A model generated the notes under the pieces. The model did no database searches, was not told where the DNA came from, and was given only the letters and a program-made list of their open reading frames with translations. 64,000 bases of DNA from contig NZ_JAFAGT010000048.1 in NCBI RefSeq assembly GCF_019237615.1, positions 84,013-148,012 of the forward strand. Reading direction: 5' to 3'. How positions within the stretch are numbered: the first letter of the stretch is position 1; every line of letters starts with the position of its first letter. The stretch is from Roseateles sp. (GTDB lineage: Bacteria > Pseudomonadota > Gammaproteobacteria > Burkholderiales > Burkholderiaceae_C). The translations under genes and the position numbers were made by a program. Below, one piece after another: positions 38,808 through 50,903 of this stretch.

Positions 38808-39983
38808 TTACTTCAGGTCGTCCATCAGCAGCGACAGGATGCGCTTGGCGTTGTCGTTGGTGATCGGCTGGCCGCGGTCGTCCAGCACGCGCACCGTGCT
38901 CTTGTCGCCCTCGGACTTGACCGAGACGCGGTAGCGCACCGGCTCGGAGGCCTTGGCGCCGAACAGGCGCTGGAAGAAGTTGGGCTCTTCCTGGCCGGCC
39001 TTCTCGGGGTCGGCGTAGCGCAGGTAGAACAGGCCGGCCGCGCGGTCGCGGTCCTCGATCGTGAAGCCATGGCGGTCCAGCGACAGGCCGACGCGGCGCC
39101 AGGCACGGTCGAAGCCATCGTTGACGTTGAGGCTGTCGGGCACCTCGGACAGGGCGCGGCGCGCGCGCGGTGCTTCGCCGCCGATCTTGAGCGTGCTGGC
39201 CGTGTTGGCCGGTGCCGGCTGGCCGGCCTCGGCGACGACGGCCTTGGCCGCATCTTCCTTGCCGCCCAGCTTGAGCATCAGGCGCGACAGCATCTCGGCT
39301 TCGAGATAGTGGTCGGCCGGTCGGGGCTGCCAGGCGGTCGAGTCGCGACCCTGCGAGGTGTAGACCTCCTGCATGCCCCGGTGGCTGATGAAGATGTCCG
39401 TGCCCGAGGCGCCGCGCTCGATGCGGGTACGGTACATGTCGCGCTCGCCGGTCGAGTACAGGCCGTCGAAGACCTTGCCGATGGTGGAGCGGACGAAGTC
39501 CTGCGGCAGCTTGGCGCGGTTCTCGGCCCAGTTGGTCTCCATGACGCCGATCTCGGGCTGCTCCTTGGTGACTTCCAGGCCGCGCTCCTGCCAGAAGCTA
39601 CGCAGCTGCGGCCACAGCTGTTCAGGCGTCGCCGAGGTGTGCAGCCAGCGGTCGGTGCCACTGCGCTCCAGGCGCACCTCGCCGGCCATGTTGGCCGCGA
39701 CGCTGCCGGCCACCAGGGACTGCGCGTTGGTGGAGTTCGCCGGCTTGACCGCGGACAGCGCGGAGGCCGTGATGGAGCCGCCCTGGACCTGGGCACGGTT
39801 GTCCTTGGCGAGCTGGGTCAGGTCGGGCGGGACGTCCAGTCCCTGGGTCTGGCGCGAGGCGGCCTTGTAGTCGACCTTGTCCGACGAGAACATGCTGTCG
39901 AAGGTGCTGCAGCCGGCGAGCGACAGAACGAAGGCCGTGCAGGCCAGGCGGGTCGCCGTGGGGCGAAGCAAGGGAACAGACAT
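38808..39983 (-). CDS. bamC: Outer-membrane assembly lipoprotein BamC
   Basis: A 391-residue lipoprotein of the BAM complex that inserts beta-barrel proteins. The lipobox is LSLAGCSTF with the Cys near residue 25; the unstructured BamA/BamD-contacting N-region includes YKAASRQTQGLDVPPDLTQL. Two helix-grip domains follow (about 110-250 and 280-391), the second with AWRRVGLSLDRHGFTIEDRD. It lies 56 bases after dapA, the order common in proteobacteria. The much longer upstream open frame is antiparallel to nothing real and was discarded. Confidence 0.92.
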   Translation of the reverse strand: MSVPLLRPTATRLACTAFVLSLAGCSTFDSMFSSDKVDYKAASRQTQGLDVPPDLTQLAKDNRAQVQGGSITASALSAVKPANSTNAQSLVAGSVAANMAGEVRLERSGTDRWLHTSATPEQLWPQLRSFWQERGLEVTKEQPEIGVMETNWAENRAKLPQDFVRSTIGKVFDGLYSTGERDMYRTRIERGASGTDIFISHRGMQEVYTSQGRDSTAWQPRPADHYLEAEMLSRLMLKLGGKEDAAKAVVAEAGQPAPANTASTLKIGGEAPRARRALSEVPDSLNVNDGFDRAWRRVGLSLDRHGFTIEDRDRAAGLFYLRYADPEKAGQEEPNFFQRLFGAKASEPVRYRVSVKSEGDKSTVRVLDDRGQPITNDNAKRILSLLMDDLK

Positions 39984-40039
39984 CACGCTGGAAATCTCCG
40001 GGGAACTAGGGCGCCGGCTGAAACCGGCGCAGCCGCGCA

Positions 40040-40921
40040 TTAGAGCAGACCCGCCTCGACCATGGCCTGACCGACGCTGGCCTGGCCGGCGGCCGTCAGC
40101 GGCGTGATGGGCAGGCGCAGTGCGGCACCACAGCGGCCCAAGCGCGACAAGGCCCACTTGGCCGGGCCGGGGCTGGGTTCGCAGAACAGCTGCTTGTGCA
40201 GGCCCAGCAGCTTGAGGTGGACCTTGCGGGCCTCGACGGCGTTGCCCGCGATGGCCAGGCGGCACAGCTCGGCCATCTGGCGCGGCGCGACGTTGGCCGT
40301 CACGCTGACGTTGCCATGGCCTCCCAGCAGCATCAGCGCGATCGCGGTGCCGTCGTCGCCGGAATAGATGTGGAAGCCCTCGGGCGCATGCTTGATGAGC
40401 TGGGCCGCGCGCTCGATGTTGCCGGAGGCCTCCTTGATGCCGAAGACGCCCGGCAGCGTGGCGCAGCGCAGCGCGGTTTCGGGCGCCATGTCCGCAACGG
40501 TCCGCCCGGGCACGTTGTAGAGCATCATGGGGATGTCCACGGCCTCGGCGATGGCCTTGAAGTGCTGGTAGATGCCTTCTTGAGAGGGCTTGTTGTAGTA
40601 GGGCACGACGGACAGCGTGCAGTCCGCGCCGACCGACTTGGCGTAGCGGCTCAGCTCGATAGCCTCTGCCGTGGAGTTGGCGCCGGTGCCGGCCAGTACG
40701 GGGATGCGGCCCTTGGCATGTTCGACGGCGACGCGGATGATTTCGCGGTTCTCCTCCATGCTGACCGTGGGCGATTCGCCGGTGGTGCCGACGACGCCGA
40801 CGCAGGCCGTGCCTTCCTCGACATGCCAGTCGATCAGGCGGCGCAAGGCCGGGTAGTCGATGCTGCCGTCCTCGTTCATGGGCGTGACGAGGGCGACGAT
40901 GCTGCCGAGGATGGGCTTCAT
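40040..40921 (-). CDS. dapA: 4-hydroxy-tetrahydrodipicolinate synthase
   Basis: A 293-residue class I aldolase of lysine/diaminopimelate synthesis. Motifs are [35 protein letters not shown] (catalytic Tyr), [13 protein letters not shown] and the Schiff-base lysine in [14 protein letters not shown]. Full length, with a normal start at 40921. It begins the dapA-bamC-mbl run. Confidence 0.96.
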   Translation of the reverse strand: MKPILGSIVALVTPMNEDGSIDYPALRRLIDWHVEEGTACVGVVGTTGESPTVSMEENREIIRVAVEHAKGRIPVLAGTGANSTAEAIELSRYAKSVGADCTLSVVPYYNKPSQEGIYQHFKAIAEAVDIPMMLYNVPGRTVADMAPETALRCATLPGVFGIKEASGNIERAAQLIKHAPEGFHIYSGDDGTAIALMLLGGHGNVSVTANVAPRQMAELCRLAIAGNAVEARKVHLKLLGLHKQLFCEPSPGPAKWALSRLGRCGAALRLPITPLTAAGQASVGQAMVEAGLL

Positions 40922-40951
40922 GGTGGAAAGGTCTGAGTGAGTCGGGCGATT

Positions 40952-41458
40952 TTAGGCCGCCGGCGGAGGCCGAATCGCCGCAACGCGTTGCACGAAGCGC
41001 GGGTTGACGCCGTCCTCGAACAGGTCTTCGTAAGCCACGACGTGCCAGTCGTGGCAGACACGCAGCAGTTCGCCGCGCCGCAGCAGGAAGTCCGGCCGTG
41101 ACGGCCGGCCTATGGTCTGCTGGCCGTCGGCGAAGGTTTCCCAGATCAGCCAGCCACCTGGCTTGACGGCCGCCTTGACGGTGTCGAACAGCGGGCGCCA
41201 CAGGTAGTTGCAGACGACGACGAGGTCGAACTGGCGGGCGGCCAATGGCCAGGCGGCGTTCTCGAGGTCGGCATCGATGATCTCGGCGTGCTCGCGCAAC
41301 GGCGCCGTGGCGGCGGCGTCGCGGTCGACGCCCGTCGTACGCCAGCCGGCGCCGGCCAGCCAGACGAGGTTGCGGCCCGAGCCGCAGGCGAGGTCGAGCG
41401 CCGTGCCGGGCGGGGTTGGCGCAAAGCGCCGCAGCCAGGCCGAGGGCGTGCCCGTCAT
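40952..41458 (-). CDS. Class I SAM-dependent methyltransferase
   Basis: A 168-residue Rossmann-fold methyltransferase. Motif I is TALDLACGSGRNLVWLA, motif II TGVDRDAAA, and motif IV FDLVVVCNYLWRPLFD. It resembles the small TehB/UbiE-like methyltransferases, but the substrate cannot be read from sequence. Its start overlaps the end of the 41-residue membrane peptide gene (ATGA), suggesting coupled translation. Confidence 0.88.
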   Translation of the reverse strand: MTGTPSAWLRRFAPTPPGTALDLACGSGRNLVWLAGAGWRTTGVDRDAAATAPLREHAEIIDADLENAAWPLAARQFDLVVVCNYLWRPLFDTVKAAVKPGGWLIWETFADGQQTIGRPSRPDFLLRRGELLRVCHDWHVVAYEDLFEDGVNPRFVQRVAAIRPPPAA

Positions 41459-41580
41459 CCGAAGCAGGCCCAGATCTGCTCGCTGAGCTGGATCATGACC
41501 GCCGGATGCCGGTAGGCCAGCAGGGTCGCCACCAGGATGGCGACGACCAGGACAGGCAGGATCCAGCGGCGCGGCTTCAT
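41455..41580 (-). CDS. 41-residue single-span membrane peptide
   Basis: A tiny open frame MKPRRWILPVLVVAILVATL...WACFG. A positively charged N-terminus is followed by one hydrophobic segment (about residues 7-23), predicting an N-in inner-membrane helix. Its ATG overlaps the MFS stop and its stop overlaps the methyltransferase start, both by four bases, which strongly supports translation. No known family recognised; it might modulate the adjacent MFS carrier. Confidence 0.72.
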   Translation of the reverse strand: MKPRRWILPVLVVAILVATLLAYRHPAVMIQLSEQIWACFG

Positions 41581-42800
41581 GCCGGCTGTGCCTGCGCGGA
41601 GCGCAGGATGGGCGTCTCGCGGACCGGCAGATTGGCCAGCATGGCCATCAGCCCCAAGGCGACGGCCAGCCACCAGACGACGTCGTAGCTGCCGGTGGCG
41701 TCATAGAGCTTGCCGCCCAGCCAGACACCCAGGAAGCTGCCGATCTGGTGGCTCAGGAACACGAAGCCGCCCAGCATGGACAGGTGTTGGGCACCGAAGA
41801 TCTGCACGACGACGGCGTTGGTCGGCGGCACGGTGGACAACCACAGGAAGCCGATGACGGCCGCGAAGAGGTAGACGCTCAGCGGCGTCAGCGGCACCGA
41901 GATGAAGATGACGATGGCCACTGCGCGCAGGCCGTAGATGGCCGACAGCAGGTAGCGCTTGGGGAAGCGCTGACCCAGCAAGCCGGCCGCATAGGTGCCA
42001 AAGATGTTGAACAGGCCGATCAGCATCAGTGCGCCGGTGGACACGCCGATGCCCAGGCCATGGTCCTTCAGGTAGCTGGGCAGGTGCACGCCGATGAAGA
42101 CGACCTGGAAGCCGCAGACGAAATAGCCCAGCATCAGCAACTGGAAGCTGCGGTAGCCGAAGGCCTCGCGCAGGGCCTGGCCGATGCTCTGGTGGCCGGC
42201 CGCCGCGCCCGCAGTCCGGCGCTCGCGTATGCCCAGCGCCAGCGGCACGATGAGCAGGGCCGTGCCCGCCAGCAGGTACAGCGCGCCCTGCCAGCCGAGG
42301 TGGCTGATCAGCCAGGTCTCGACCGGGATCATGACGAACTGGCCGAGGGAGCCGGCCGCCGCAGCGACGCCGAAGGCCCAGGAGCGCCTCTCGGGCGACA
42401 CGGTGCGGCCCAGCACGCCGTAGATGACGGCATAGGTCGAGCCCGACTGGGCGATGCCGATCAGCACGCCGGCGCTGAGCGTGAAGCTCAGTGGGTCTGC
42501 CGACACCGCCATCAGCAGCAGGCCCAGCGCATACATCAGGCCGCCGGCCACCAGCACCTTCCAGGCGCCGAAGCGGTCGGCCAGCATGCCGGCGATGGGG
42601 CCGGCAGCACCCCAGGCCAGGTTTTGCACTGCCATCGCGAAGGAGAAGGTCTCGCGCGTCCAGCCGCGCTCCGTGATGATGGGCTGCAGCCAGAAGCCGA
42701 AGCCGTGGCGTATGCCCATGGACATCGTGACGATGAGGGCGCCGCAGAGCAGCACTTGCTGGACGGACAGTCCGCTGGACGTGGGGCGGGGGGAATTCAT
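41577..42800 (-). CDS. MFS transporter (monocarboxylate/OFA-like)
   Basis: A 407-residue twelve-helix major facilitator protein. The N-terminal half has HGFGFWLQPIITERGWTRET and GMLADRFGAWKVLVAGGLMY (MFS signature); the C-terminal half has GQRFPKRYLLSAIYGLRAVA. The pattern resembles the monocarboxylate/oxalate-formate group, but the substrate is unknown. It lies 13 bases after the amidohydrolase gene and overlaps the small membrane peptide. Confidence 0.88.
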   Translation of the reverse strand: MNSPRPTSSGLSVQQVLLCGALIVTMSMGIRHGFGFWLQPIITERGWTRETFSFAMAVQNLAWGAAGPIAGMLADRFGAWKVLVAGGLMYALGLLLMAVSADPLSFTLSAGVLIGIAQSGSTYAVIYGVLGRTVSPERRSWAFGVAAAAGSLGQFVMIPVETWLISHLGWQGALYLLAGTALLIVPLALGIRERRTAGAAAGHQSIGQALREAFGYRSFQLLMLGYFVCGFQVVFIGVHLPSYLKDHGLGIGVSTGALMLIGLFNIFGTYAAGLLGQRFPKRYLLSAIYGLRAVAIVIFISVPLTPLSVYLFAAVIGFLWLSTVPPTNAVVVQIFGAQHLSMLGGFVFLSHQIGSFLGVWLGGKLYDATGSYDVVWWLAVALGLMAMLANLPVRETPILRSAQAQPA

Positions 42801-42813
42801 CCCGGCACTTTAA

Positions 42814-44193
42814 TCAGCGCCGCTTGGCCTTGCTCGACGGCTTGCTTTGGGCCTTGGGCTTGCCCACCTTCTTGAGCGCCGGCTTGGGCGTGTCGACGGT
42901 GGAGGCGCTGGCTTGCGAACTGGAGGCGGCGACGTCCGCCAGCCGGGTCAGCAGCCGGCCCTGCTTGACGCGCAGCAGCGGCATGTCGACCTGGGCCAGG
43001 TCGGCCAGCGGGTCACCGCCCAGCAGCAGGAAGCTGGCCTCGCAGCCGGGCTGGAAGCAGCCCAGGCGGCGGCCGGGGAACAGGGCGCGCGGCGTGTCCT
43101 GCGTGGCCAGGCGCAGCAGCATCGCGCGGTCCAGGCCCAGCGAGTCCAGCGCATGCAGCTCCGCGCGCGCCGTGCCGATGAAGACGTCCGAGCCGACCAG
43201 CAGCTGCGCGCCCGCCGCCTGCAGCCGCGCCAGATTGGCGCGCTGGACCTCGCGCATCGCGGCCAGAGGCGCGGGGTCCAGCTTGAAGAGCGCGGTCGCG
43301 GCCGTCGTCGTGATGACGGCGGTGTGCTGGCGCGCTGCCTGGGCCGCCGCGGCCTCGCTGATGGCGAAGTGCTCGGGCGCCTCGTCGGCCGTGTTGGCAT
43401 AGCCGGGCAGGTGGGCAATGGCATCGACGCCGGCCGCCAGCGCCGCGTCGAAGTCGGCTGCAGTCTCGACATGGGCGACGACGCGCAGGTTGTCGGCATG
43501 GGCCAGCCGGGTCAGCTCGCTGGCCGTGTCCGGCCGCAGGCCGAGGTGGCCGAACAGCGCTGGCTGCTGGCGCAGCTCGGGCCGCTCGCTGTGCGCCAGC
43601 ACGATGCGTAGCCAGCTGCCGCCGCGCGCCTTGATGGCCGGCCATTGGGCGCGTGCCTGCTCGGGGCTGTCGACGAGGACGATCTGGTCCTGCGCCGTGG
43701 CGGCCTCGGCGCTGGCCTGCGGCAGCACGGCGGCTAGCGGATAGCCGTCGGGCGAGGTGATGCAGGCGGTGATGAAGCTGACTTCGGGCGCCGCCGGCGC
43801 GGCAGCCAGCGGGCGCACGTCGGCGACGCCGGCCGGGTCTCCGCACAGCATGGCTGCGTAGAACACGCCCTCGTCGATGTACCGGTCAGCGTACTGGCCC
43901 CAGCCCCAGGCGGTCTGCAGGTTGTGGTTGTGGGCCTCGGCCAGCGGGTTGATGAGCACCTGCTGACCGCGCAAGTCCATCTTGCGGTTGACCTTGGCCG
44001 GCTTCTTGGCGACGAATACGCCGTGCTCGACATAGAGGTTGCCGCGCTGGATCCGGTGGCCGTCGAACCAGCGGGCGTTCTTCAGCTCCCAGGACAGCGG
44101 GGCGCTGGCCTGGTAGGGCTGTTGCGGAGGAGGGGAGGTCTGGGCCTGTGAAAAAATACAGGTCAACAGCAGGCAGGCAATCAGGAATCTCAA
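42814..44193 (-). CDS. Exported amidohydrolase-superfamily protein
   Basis: A 459-residue protein with a signal peptide (MRFLIACLLLTCIFSQAQ). The metal-binding HxH is in LAEAHNHNLQ, followed by HVETAADFDAALAAGVDAIA with a second metal His, a third in IAHLPGY and the metal Asp in LLVGSDVF. The C-terminal tail is lysine/serine-rich (KKVGKPKAQSKPSSKAKRR). The substrate is unknown; imidazolonepropionase- or prolidase-like enzymes share this layout. It is divergent from parE with 66 bases between, and is followed by the MFS carrier. Confidence 0.82.
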   Translation of the reverse strand: MRFLIACLLLTCIFSQAQTSPPPQQPYQASAPLSWELKNARWFDGHRIQRGNLYVEHGVFVAKKPAKVNRKMDLRGQQVLINPLAEAHNHNLQTAWGWGQYADRYIDEGVFYAAMLCGDPAGVADVRPLAAAPAAPEVSFITACITSPDGYPLAAVLPQASAEAATAQDQIVLVDSPEQARAQWPAIKARGGSWLRIVLAHSERPELRQQPALFGHLGLRPDTASELTRLAHADNLRVVAHVETAADFDAALAAGVDAIAHLPGYANTADEAPEHFAISEAAAAQAARQHTAVITTTAATALFKLDPAPLAAMREVQRANLARLQAAGAQLLVGSDVFIGTARAELHALDSLGLDRAMLLRLATQDTPRALFPGRRLGCFQPGCEASFLLLGGDPLADLAQVDMPLLRVKQGRLLTRLADVAASSSQASASTVDTPKPALKKVGKPKAQSKPSSKAKRR

Positions 44194-44259
44194 GCGCGGG
44201 AACTCGGTCTTCGGGGGCCGCGAATCCTAGCCCGACCGCCTTCTTAGAATTCCGCTCCT

Positions 44260-46254
44260 ATGTCCAGCCGTCCGTCCACCTCTCCCGCCACGTCACCCGC
44301 CGCCTACGGCGAAGCCTCTATCCGCGTCCTGAAGGGCCTGGAGCCCGTCAAGCAGCGGCCAGGCATGTACACCCGCACCGACAACCCGCTGCACTGCATC
44401 CAGGAGGTGATCGACAACGCCGCCGACGAGGCGCTGGCCGGTCACGGAAAGCGCATCGACGTGGTGCTGCACGTCGACGGCTCCATCTCCGTGGCCGACG
44501 ACGGCCGCGGCATTCCGTTCGGTCTGCACCCGGAAGAGGGCGTGTCGGTCATCGAGATCGTCTACACCCGGCTGCATGCCGGCGGCAAGTTCGACAAGGG
44601 CTCGGGGGGGGCCTACAGCTTCTCGGGCGGCCTGCATGGCGTGGGTGTCAGCGTGACCAATGCGCTGGCCAAGCGGCTGGAAGTGGCGGTCTGGCGCGAC
44701 AAGCAGGTCGCCGGCATCGCCTTCGAGCATGGCGACGTCGTCCAGCCGGTCGCCACGCGGCCTGCCGCCAGCGGTGACCGCAGGCAGGGCACTACCGTGC
44801 GCGTCTGGCCCGAGGCCAAGTATTTCGAGAGCACGGAGCTGCCGCGCCACGAGCTGGTGCACCTGCTGCGCTCCAAGGCCGTGCTGATGCCGGGTGTCAC
44901 CGTCACGCTGAAGCTGGAGAAGACCGGCGAGACGACGACCTGGCTCTACAAGGCCGGCCTGCGCGACTACCTTGCGCAGTCGCTGAACGCCGACCCACTG
45001 ATCCCGCTGTTCGAGGGCGAAGGCTTCGCCACGGCCGGCGAGAGCGAGAACTTCGCCGAGGGCGAGGGCGCCGCCTGGTGCGTCGCCTTCACCGAGGACG
45101 GCGCGCCGCTGCGCGAGAGCTATGTGAACCTGATCCCGACGGTGGCCGGCGGCACGCACGAATCGGGGCTGAAGGACGGCCTGTTCGGTGCCGTCAAGGG
45201 CTTCATCGAGATGCATTCGCTGCTGCCCAAGGGCGTCAAGCTGATGCCCGACGACGTGTTCTCGCGCGCCAGCTTCGTGCTGTCCGCGAAGGTGCTGGAC
45301 CCGCAGTTCCAGGGCCAGACCAAGGAGAGGCTGAACTCGCGCGACGCACTGCGGCTGGTGTCGACCTACGTGAAGCCGGCGCTGGAGCTGTGGCTCAACC
45401 ACCATGTGGAGCATGGCAAGAAGCTGGCCGAGCTGGTCATCAAGCAGGCGCAGACGCGCCAGCGCGCCAGCCAGAAGGTGGAAAAGCGCAAGGGCAGCGG
45501 CGTGGCCGTGCTGCCAGGCAAGCTGACCGACTGCGAGAGCCGCGACCTGACGCTGAACGAGGTCTTCCTCGTTGAGGGCGACTCGGCCGGCGGCAGCGCC
45601 AAGATGGGCCGCGACAAGGAGACGCAGGCCATCCTGCCGCTGCGAGGCAAGGTGCTGAACGCCTGGGAGGTCGAGCGAGACCTGCTGTTCAAGAACAACG
45701 AGATCCACGACATTTCTGTCGCGTTGGGCGTGGACCCGCATGGCCCCAACGACAGCCCCGACCTTTCCGGCCTGCGCTACGGCAAGGTCTGCATCCTGTC
45801 CGACGCCGACGTGGACGGCTCGCACATCCAGGTGCTGCTGCTGACGCTGTTCTTCCGCCATTTCCCCAAGCTGGTCGAGACCGGCCATGTCTTCGTTGCG
45901 CGCCCACCGCTGTACCGTGTGGATGCGCCGGCGCGTGGCAAGAAGCCGGCCGCCAAGCTCTATGCACTGGACGACGGCGAGCTGACCGCGACACTGGACA
46001 AGCTGCGCAAGGAAGGTGCCCGCGAGGGCTCGTGGAGCATCAGCCGCTTCAAGGGCCTGGGCGAGATGAACGCCGAGCAGCTGTGGGACACGACGCTGAA
46101 CCCCGACACGCGGCGCCTGTCGCGAGTCGAATACGGTCAGCTGGACTTCTCCGCGACGGTGGAGGCGTTCAACAAGCTGATGGGCAAGGGCGAGGCCGCG
46201 TCGCGCCGAGAGCTGATGGAGTTGCACGGCGACGCCGTGGAGATCGACGTCTGA
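44260..46254 (+). CDS. parE: DNA topoisomerase IV subunit B
   Basis: A 664-residue type IIA topoisomerase ATPase subunit that decatenates chromosomes with ParC. The GHKL ATP site shows EVIDNAADEALAGHGK, DDGRGIPF and GGLHGVGVSVTNALA; the TOPRIM domain has LVEGDSAGGSAKMGRDKETQ and ILSDADVDGSHI. Short length and sequence separate it from GyrB (about 800 residues). Three overlapping genes lie between it and parC. Confidence 0.96.
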   Translation: MSSRPSTSPATSPAAYGEASIRVLKGLEPVKQRPGMYTRTDNPLHCIQEVIDNAADEALAGHGKRIDVVLHVDGSISVADDGRGIPFGLHPEEGVSVIEIVYTRLHAGGKFDKGSGGAYSFSGGLHGVGVSVTNALAKRLEVAVWRDKQVAGIAFEHGDVVQPVATRPAASGDRRQGTTVRVWPEAKYFESTELPRHELVHLLRSKAVLMPGVTVTLKLEKTGETTTWLYKAGLRDYLAQSLNADPLIPLFEGEGFATAGESENFAEGEGAAWCVAFTEDGAPLRESYVNLIPTVAGGTHESGLKDGLFGAVKGFIEMHSLLPKGVKLMPDDVFSRASFVLSAKVLDPQFQGQTKERLNSRDALRLVSTYVKPALELWLNHHVEHGKKLAELVIKQAQTRQRASQKVEKRKGSGVAVLPGKLTDCESRDLTLNEVFLVEGDSAGGSAKMGRDKETQAILPLRGKVLNAWEVERDLLFKNNEIHDISVALGVDPHGPNDSPDLSGLRYGKVCILSDADVDGSHIQVLLLTLFFRHFPKLVETGHVFVARPPLYRVDAPARGKKPAAKLYALDDGELTATLDKLRKEGAREGSWSISRFKGLGEMNAEQLWDTTLNPDTRRLSRVEYGQLDFSATVEAFNKLMGKGEAASRRELMELHGDAVEIDV

Positions 46255-47285
46255 TGCAGACCGTCTACAACGCCGGCCACGCGGCCCATGCGGCGACGCA
46301 TGAGTTCTTCCGCGGCCGCCTCGTGCCGGCGTTCGAGGTCCCGGCGCGGGCCGACTACATCCTGCAGGAACTGAAGACGACCGGCCTGGGCGAGGTGCTG
46401 GCGCCGGTGGATCATGGCCGGGCGCCGCTGGAGCGCGTGCATGCGGCCCGCTACCTGCGCTTCGTCGAGGGCGCCCATGCCGAATGGCGGGCGCTGGGCG
46501 GCGAGGGTGATGCCTTCCCGGCCGTGTGGCCGGTGCGCTCGCTGCGCAGCGACGTGGAGCCGGCGAGCTTCGCGGCCCGCATGGGCCTGTATTCCATGGA
46601 CAGCGGCACGCCGTTGACCGCTGGCAGCTGGGCCGCGGCCCAAGCCGGCGCCCAGGCCTCGCTGACGGGGCTGGACCTCGTGCTGGCCGGCCAGCGCGCG
46701 GCCTATGTGCTGACGCGCCCGCCCGGCCACCACGCCGGCGCCGATTTCTACGGCGGCTACTGCTTCATCAACAACGCGGCGGTCGCCGCCCAGGCGGCGC
46801 GCGACACCGGCCTGGCGCGTATCGCCATCCTGGACGTGGACTACCACCATGGCAATGGCACCCAGGCCATCTTCTATGACCGCGCTGACGTCTTCTACGC
46901 CAGCATCCACGGTGACCCGCGGACCGAGTTCCCGTTCTTCCTCGGCCATGCCGACGAGACCGGGGGCGGCGCGGGTATGGGCTGCAACGCCAACTTCCCG
47001 CTGCCGGTGGGCGTCGCCAACGACGACTGGTTCGCCGCGCTGGAGCAGGCGCTGGCCAGGCTGGCGGCCTACCGACCCGAACTGCTCATCGTGTCGCTGG
47101 GCGTCGATACCTATGGCGGCGACCCGATCTCCCACTTCAGGCTGGACGAGCCCGAGTTCCGCCGCATGGGCCGGCGCCTGGCCGCCTTTGGTGCGCCGAC
47201 GCTGTTCATCCAGGAAGGTGGCTACGCGACCGAGGCCATCGGCCGCAATGTCGTCGCCGTGCTGACAGGCTTCGAGGGCGCATGA
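46254..47285 (+). CDS. Acetylpolyamine amidohydrolase (histone-deacetylase family)
   Basis: A 343-residue zinc deacetylase closely resembling Mycoplana acetylpolyamine amidohydrolase in length and motifs: RPPGHHAGADFYGGYCFINN, AILDVDYHHGNGTQAIFYD, SIHGDPRTEFPFFLGHADET, SLGVDTYGGDPISHF and QEGGYATEAIG. The tandem histidines and Asp/His/Asp zinc ligands are all present. It probably deacetylates polyamines or related amines in the cytoplasm. The start overlaps the parE stop by one base and the stop overlaps the next gene. Confidence 0.9.
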   Translation: MQTVYNAGHAAHAATHEFFRGRLVPAFEVPARADYILQELKTTGLGEVLAPVDHGRAPLERVHAARYLRFVEGAHAEWRALGGEGDAFPAVWPVRSLRSDVEPASFAARMGLYSMDSGTPLTAGSWAAAQAGAQASLTGLDLVLAGQRAAYVLTRPPGHHAGADFYGGYCFINNAAVAAQAARDTGLARIAILDVDYHHGNGTQAIFYDRADVFYASIHGDPRTEFPFFLGHADETGGGAGMGCNANFPLPVGVANDDWFAALEQALARLAAYRPELLIVSLGVDTYGGDPISHFRLDEPEFRRMGRRLAAFGAPTLFIQEGGYATEAIGRNVVAVLTGFEGA

Positions 47286-47806
47286 ACCTGAGGCTGCGTC
47301 CGACCATGCTGTCCGACCTCGACTGGGTGGTCTCTGTCGAGCGCGACGGTGCCAACCTGCCCTTCATCACGCCCTGGGAGCGCCCGCAGCACGAGGGTGC
47401 CATCCGTTTCCCTGACTCGCGCCATTTCGTGGTCGAGGAGGGCGATGCGCTTGAGCGCATCGGCTTCGTCATCCTGCAGGGCTGCCGCAACCCCAACGGC
47501 TCGGTAGAGCTGAAGCGCCTGGTGCTGCAGCACAAGGGCCGGGGCCTGGGGCGGGCGGCAGTGCGTCAGCTCAAGGTCATGGCGTTCACGCAACTCAAGG
47601 CGCACCGCTTCTGGCTGGACGTGAAGTCGCTGAACACGCGGGCCTTCGAGCTGTATCGCAGCGAAGGCTTTGTCGAGGAAGGCCGGCTGCGCGAGAGCGT
47701 GCGCGTGACCATAGATGGCGCCGACGGCTACGACTCGCTGATCGTCATGTCGCTGCTGGACCGCGAGTACCAGGCGCGCGTCGCGCTCGGGATGGAGGCG
47801 GCATGA
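47282..47806 (+). CDS. GNAT-family N-acetyltransferase
   Basis: A 174-residue acetyltransferase of the RimI/RimJ-like GNAT fold. The acetyl-CoA binding region is LKRLVLQHKGRGLGRAAVRQ, followed by DVKSLNTRAFELYRSEGFVE. The acceptor is unknown. It overlaps both neighbours by four bases; standing next to a deacetylase of acetylpolyamines, a polyamine or amine acceptor is possible but unproven. Confidence 0.9.
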   Translation: MNLRLRPTMLSDLDWVVSVERDGANLPFITPWERPQHEGAIRFPDSRHFVVEEGDALERIGFVILQGCRNPNGSVELKRLVLQHKGRGLGRAAVRQLKVMAFTQLKAHRFWLDVKSLNTRAFELYRSEGFVEEGRLRESVRVTIDGADGYDSLIVMSLLDREYQARVALGMEAA

Positions 47807-48452
47807 AGCGCCTCGCCGGGCTGTTGCTCGCTCTCGCCGGGCCGGCCCATGCCGACCTCTGGGGCTATGTCGATGCGAGCGGCGTGGCCCATTTCGCGCC
47901 GCGCCAGCTCGACGCGCGCTACGCCCCCGTGCTTGGCAGCGCCGGCCCGTTGCGCGTGCCCGGCAAGACCGACGCCGGCGCCCATATGCTGACCTGGCTG
48001 GACATCGCCCCCGAGGTCAAGGCCGTGCAGCCCTGGGTGCGCGAGGCCGCCGCCCGGCATGGCGTGGACGCCGAACTGCTGAAGGCCGTCATTGCGGTGG
48101 AGTCCGGCTACCAGCGCGGCGCCGTGTCGCCGCGCGGCGCGCTGGGCCTGATGCAGATCACGCCCGAGGCTGCCACACGCTACGCGACGCCGGCCGACGC
48201 CGCGCGGCTCATCGAGCCGCGCATCAACATCCACACCGGCGCACGCATGCTGGCCGACCTGATGCGCCGCTTCGGCCGCGTCGACGCCGCGCTAGCGGCC
48301 TGGAATGCCGGCGAGGGCGCCGTGCGCCGCGCCGGCAACCGCGTGCCCGACATCGAAGAAACCCAGGCCCACGTGCATCTCGTTCTCGAGTTGTACTGGG
48401 CCCTGCTGCAGCAGAGCCAGCCGGCCCGCGCGCAGCGCTTGACCTTGCATCC

Positions 48453-48456
<4 letters not shown>
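47803..48456 (+). CDS. Lytic transglycosylase (SLT domain)
   Basis: A 217-residue exported protein. A short signal peptide (MKRLAGLLLALAGPAHA) is followed by a DUF4124-like strand region (DLWGYVDASGVAHFAPR) and an SLT domain with the catalytic Glu in IAVESGYQRGAVSPRGALGL, then MQITPEAATRY, NIHTGARMLADLM and AWNAGEGAVRR. It cleaves the glycan strands of peptidoglycan. It overlaps parC by four bases. Confidence 0.92.
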
Positions 48457-50777
<2,321 letters not shown>

Positions 50778-50869
50778 AGAAGGATGCGCTCGAAAAACGT
50801 GTCAGCAAGCCGCGACTGGGCGCACAACTGACAGTTGCTAGCGGTCTATTTACATGCCGCAACAAGACG

Positions 50870-50903
50870 GGCGGCAACCCTCCCTAGGCCGAAGGGTGTC
50901 GCC
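50870..50903 (+). other. Structured leader hairpin upstream of the PEP-CTERM gene
   Basis: Arms GGCG...ACCCT and AGGGT...CGCC pair as two stacked helices with small asymmetric internal loops, 77 bases before the PEP-CTERM start, in the 202-base gap after parC (50778-50979). A second short stem (CTGCG/CGCAG) follows near 50922. It may be a parC terminator without T-run or an mRNA leader element; I cannot assign a riboswitch class. Confidence 0.35.
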
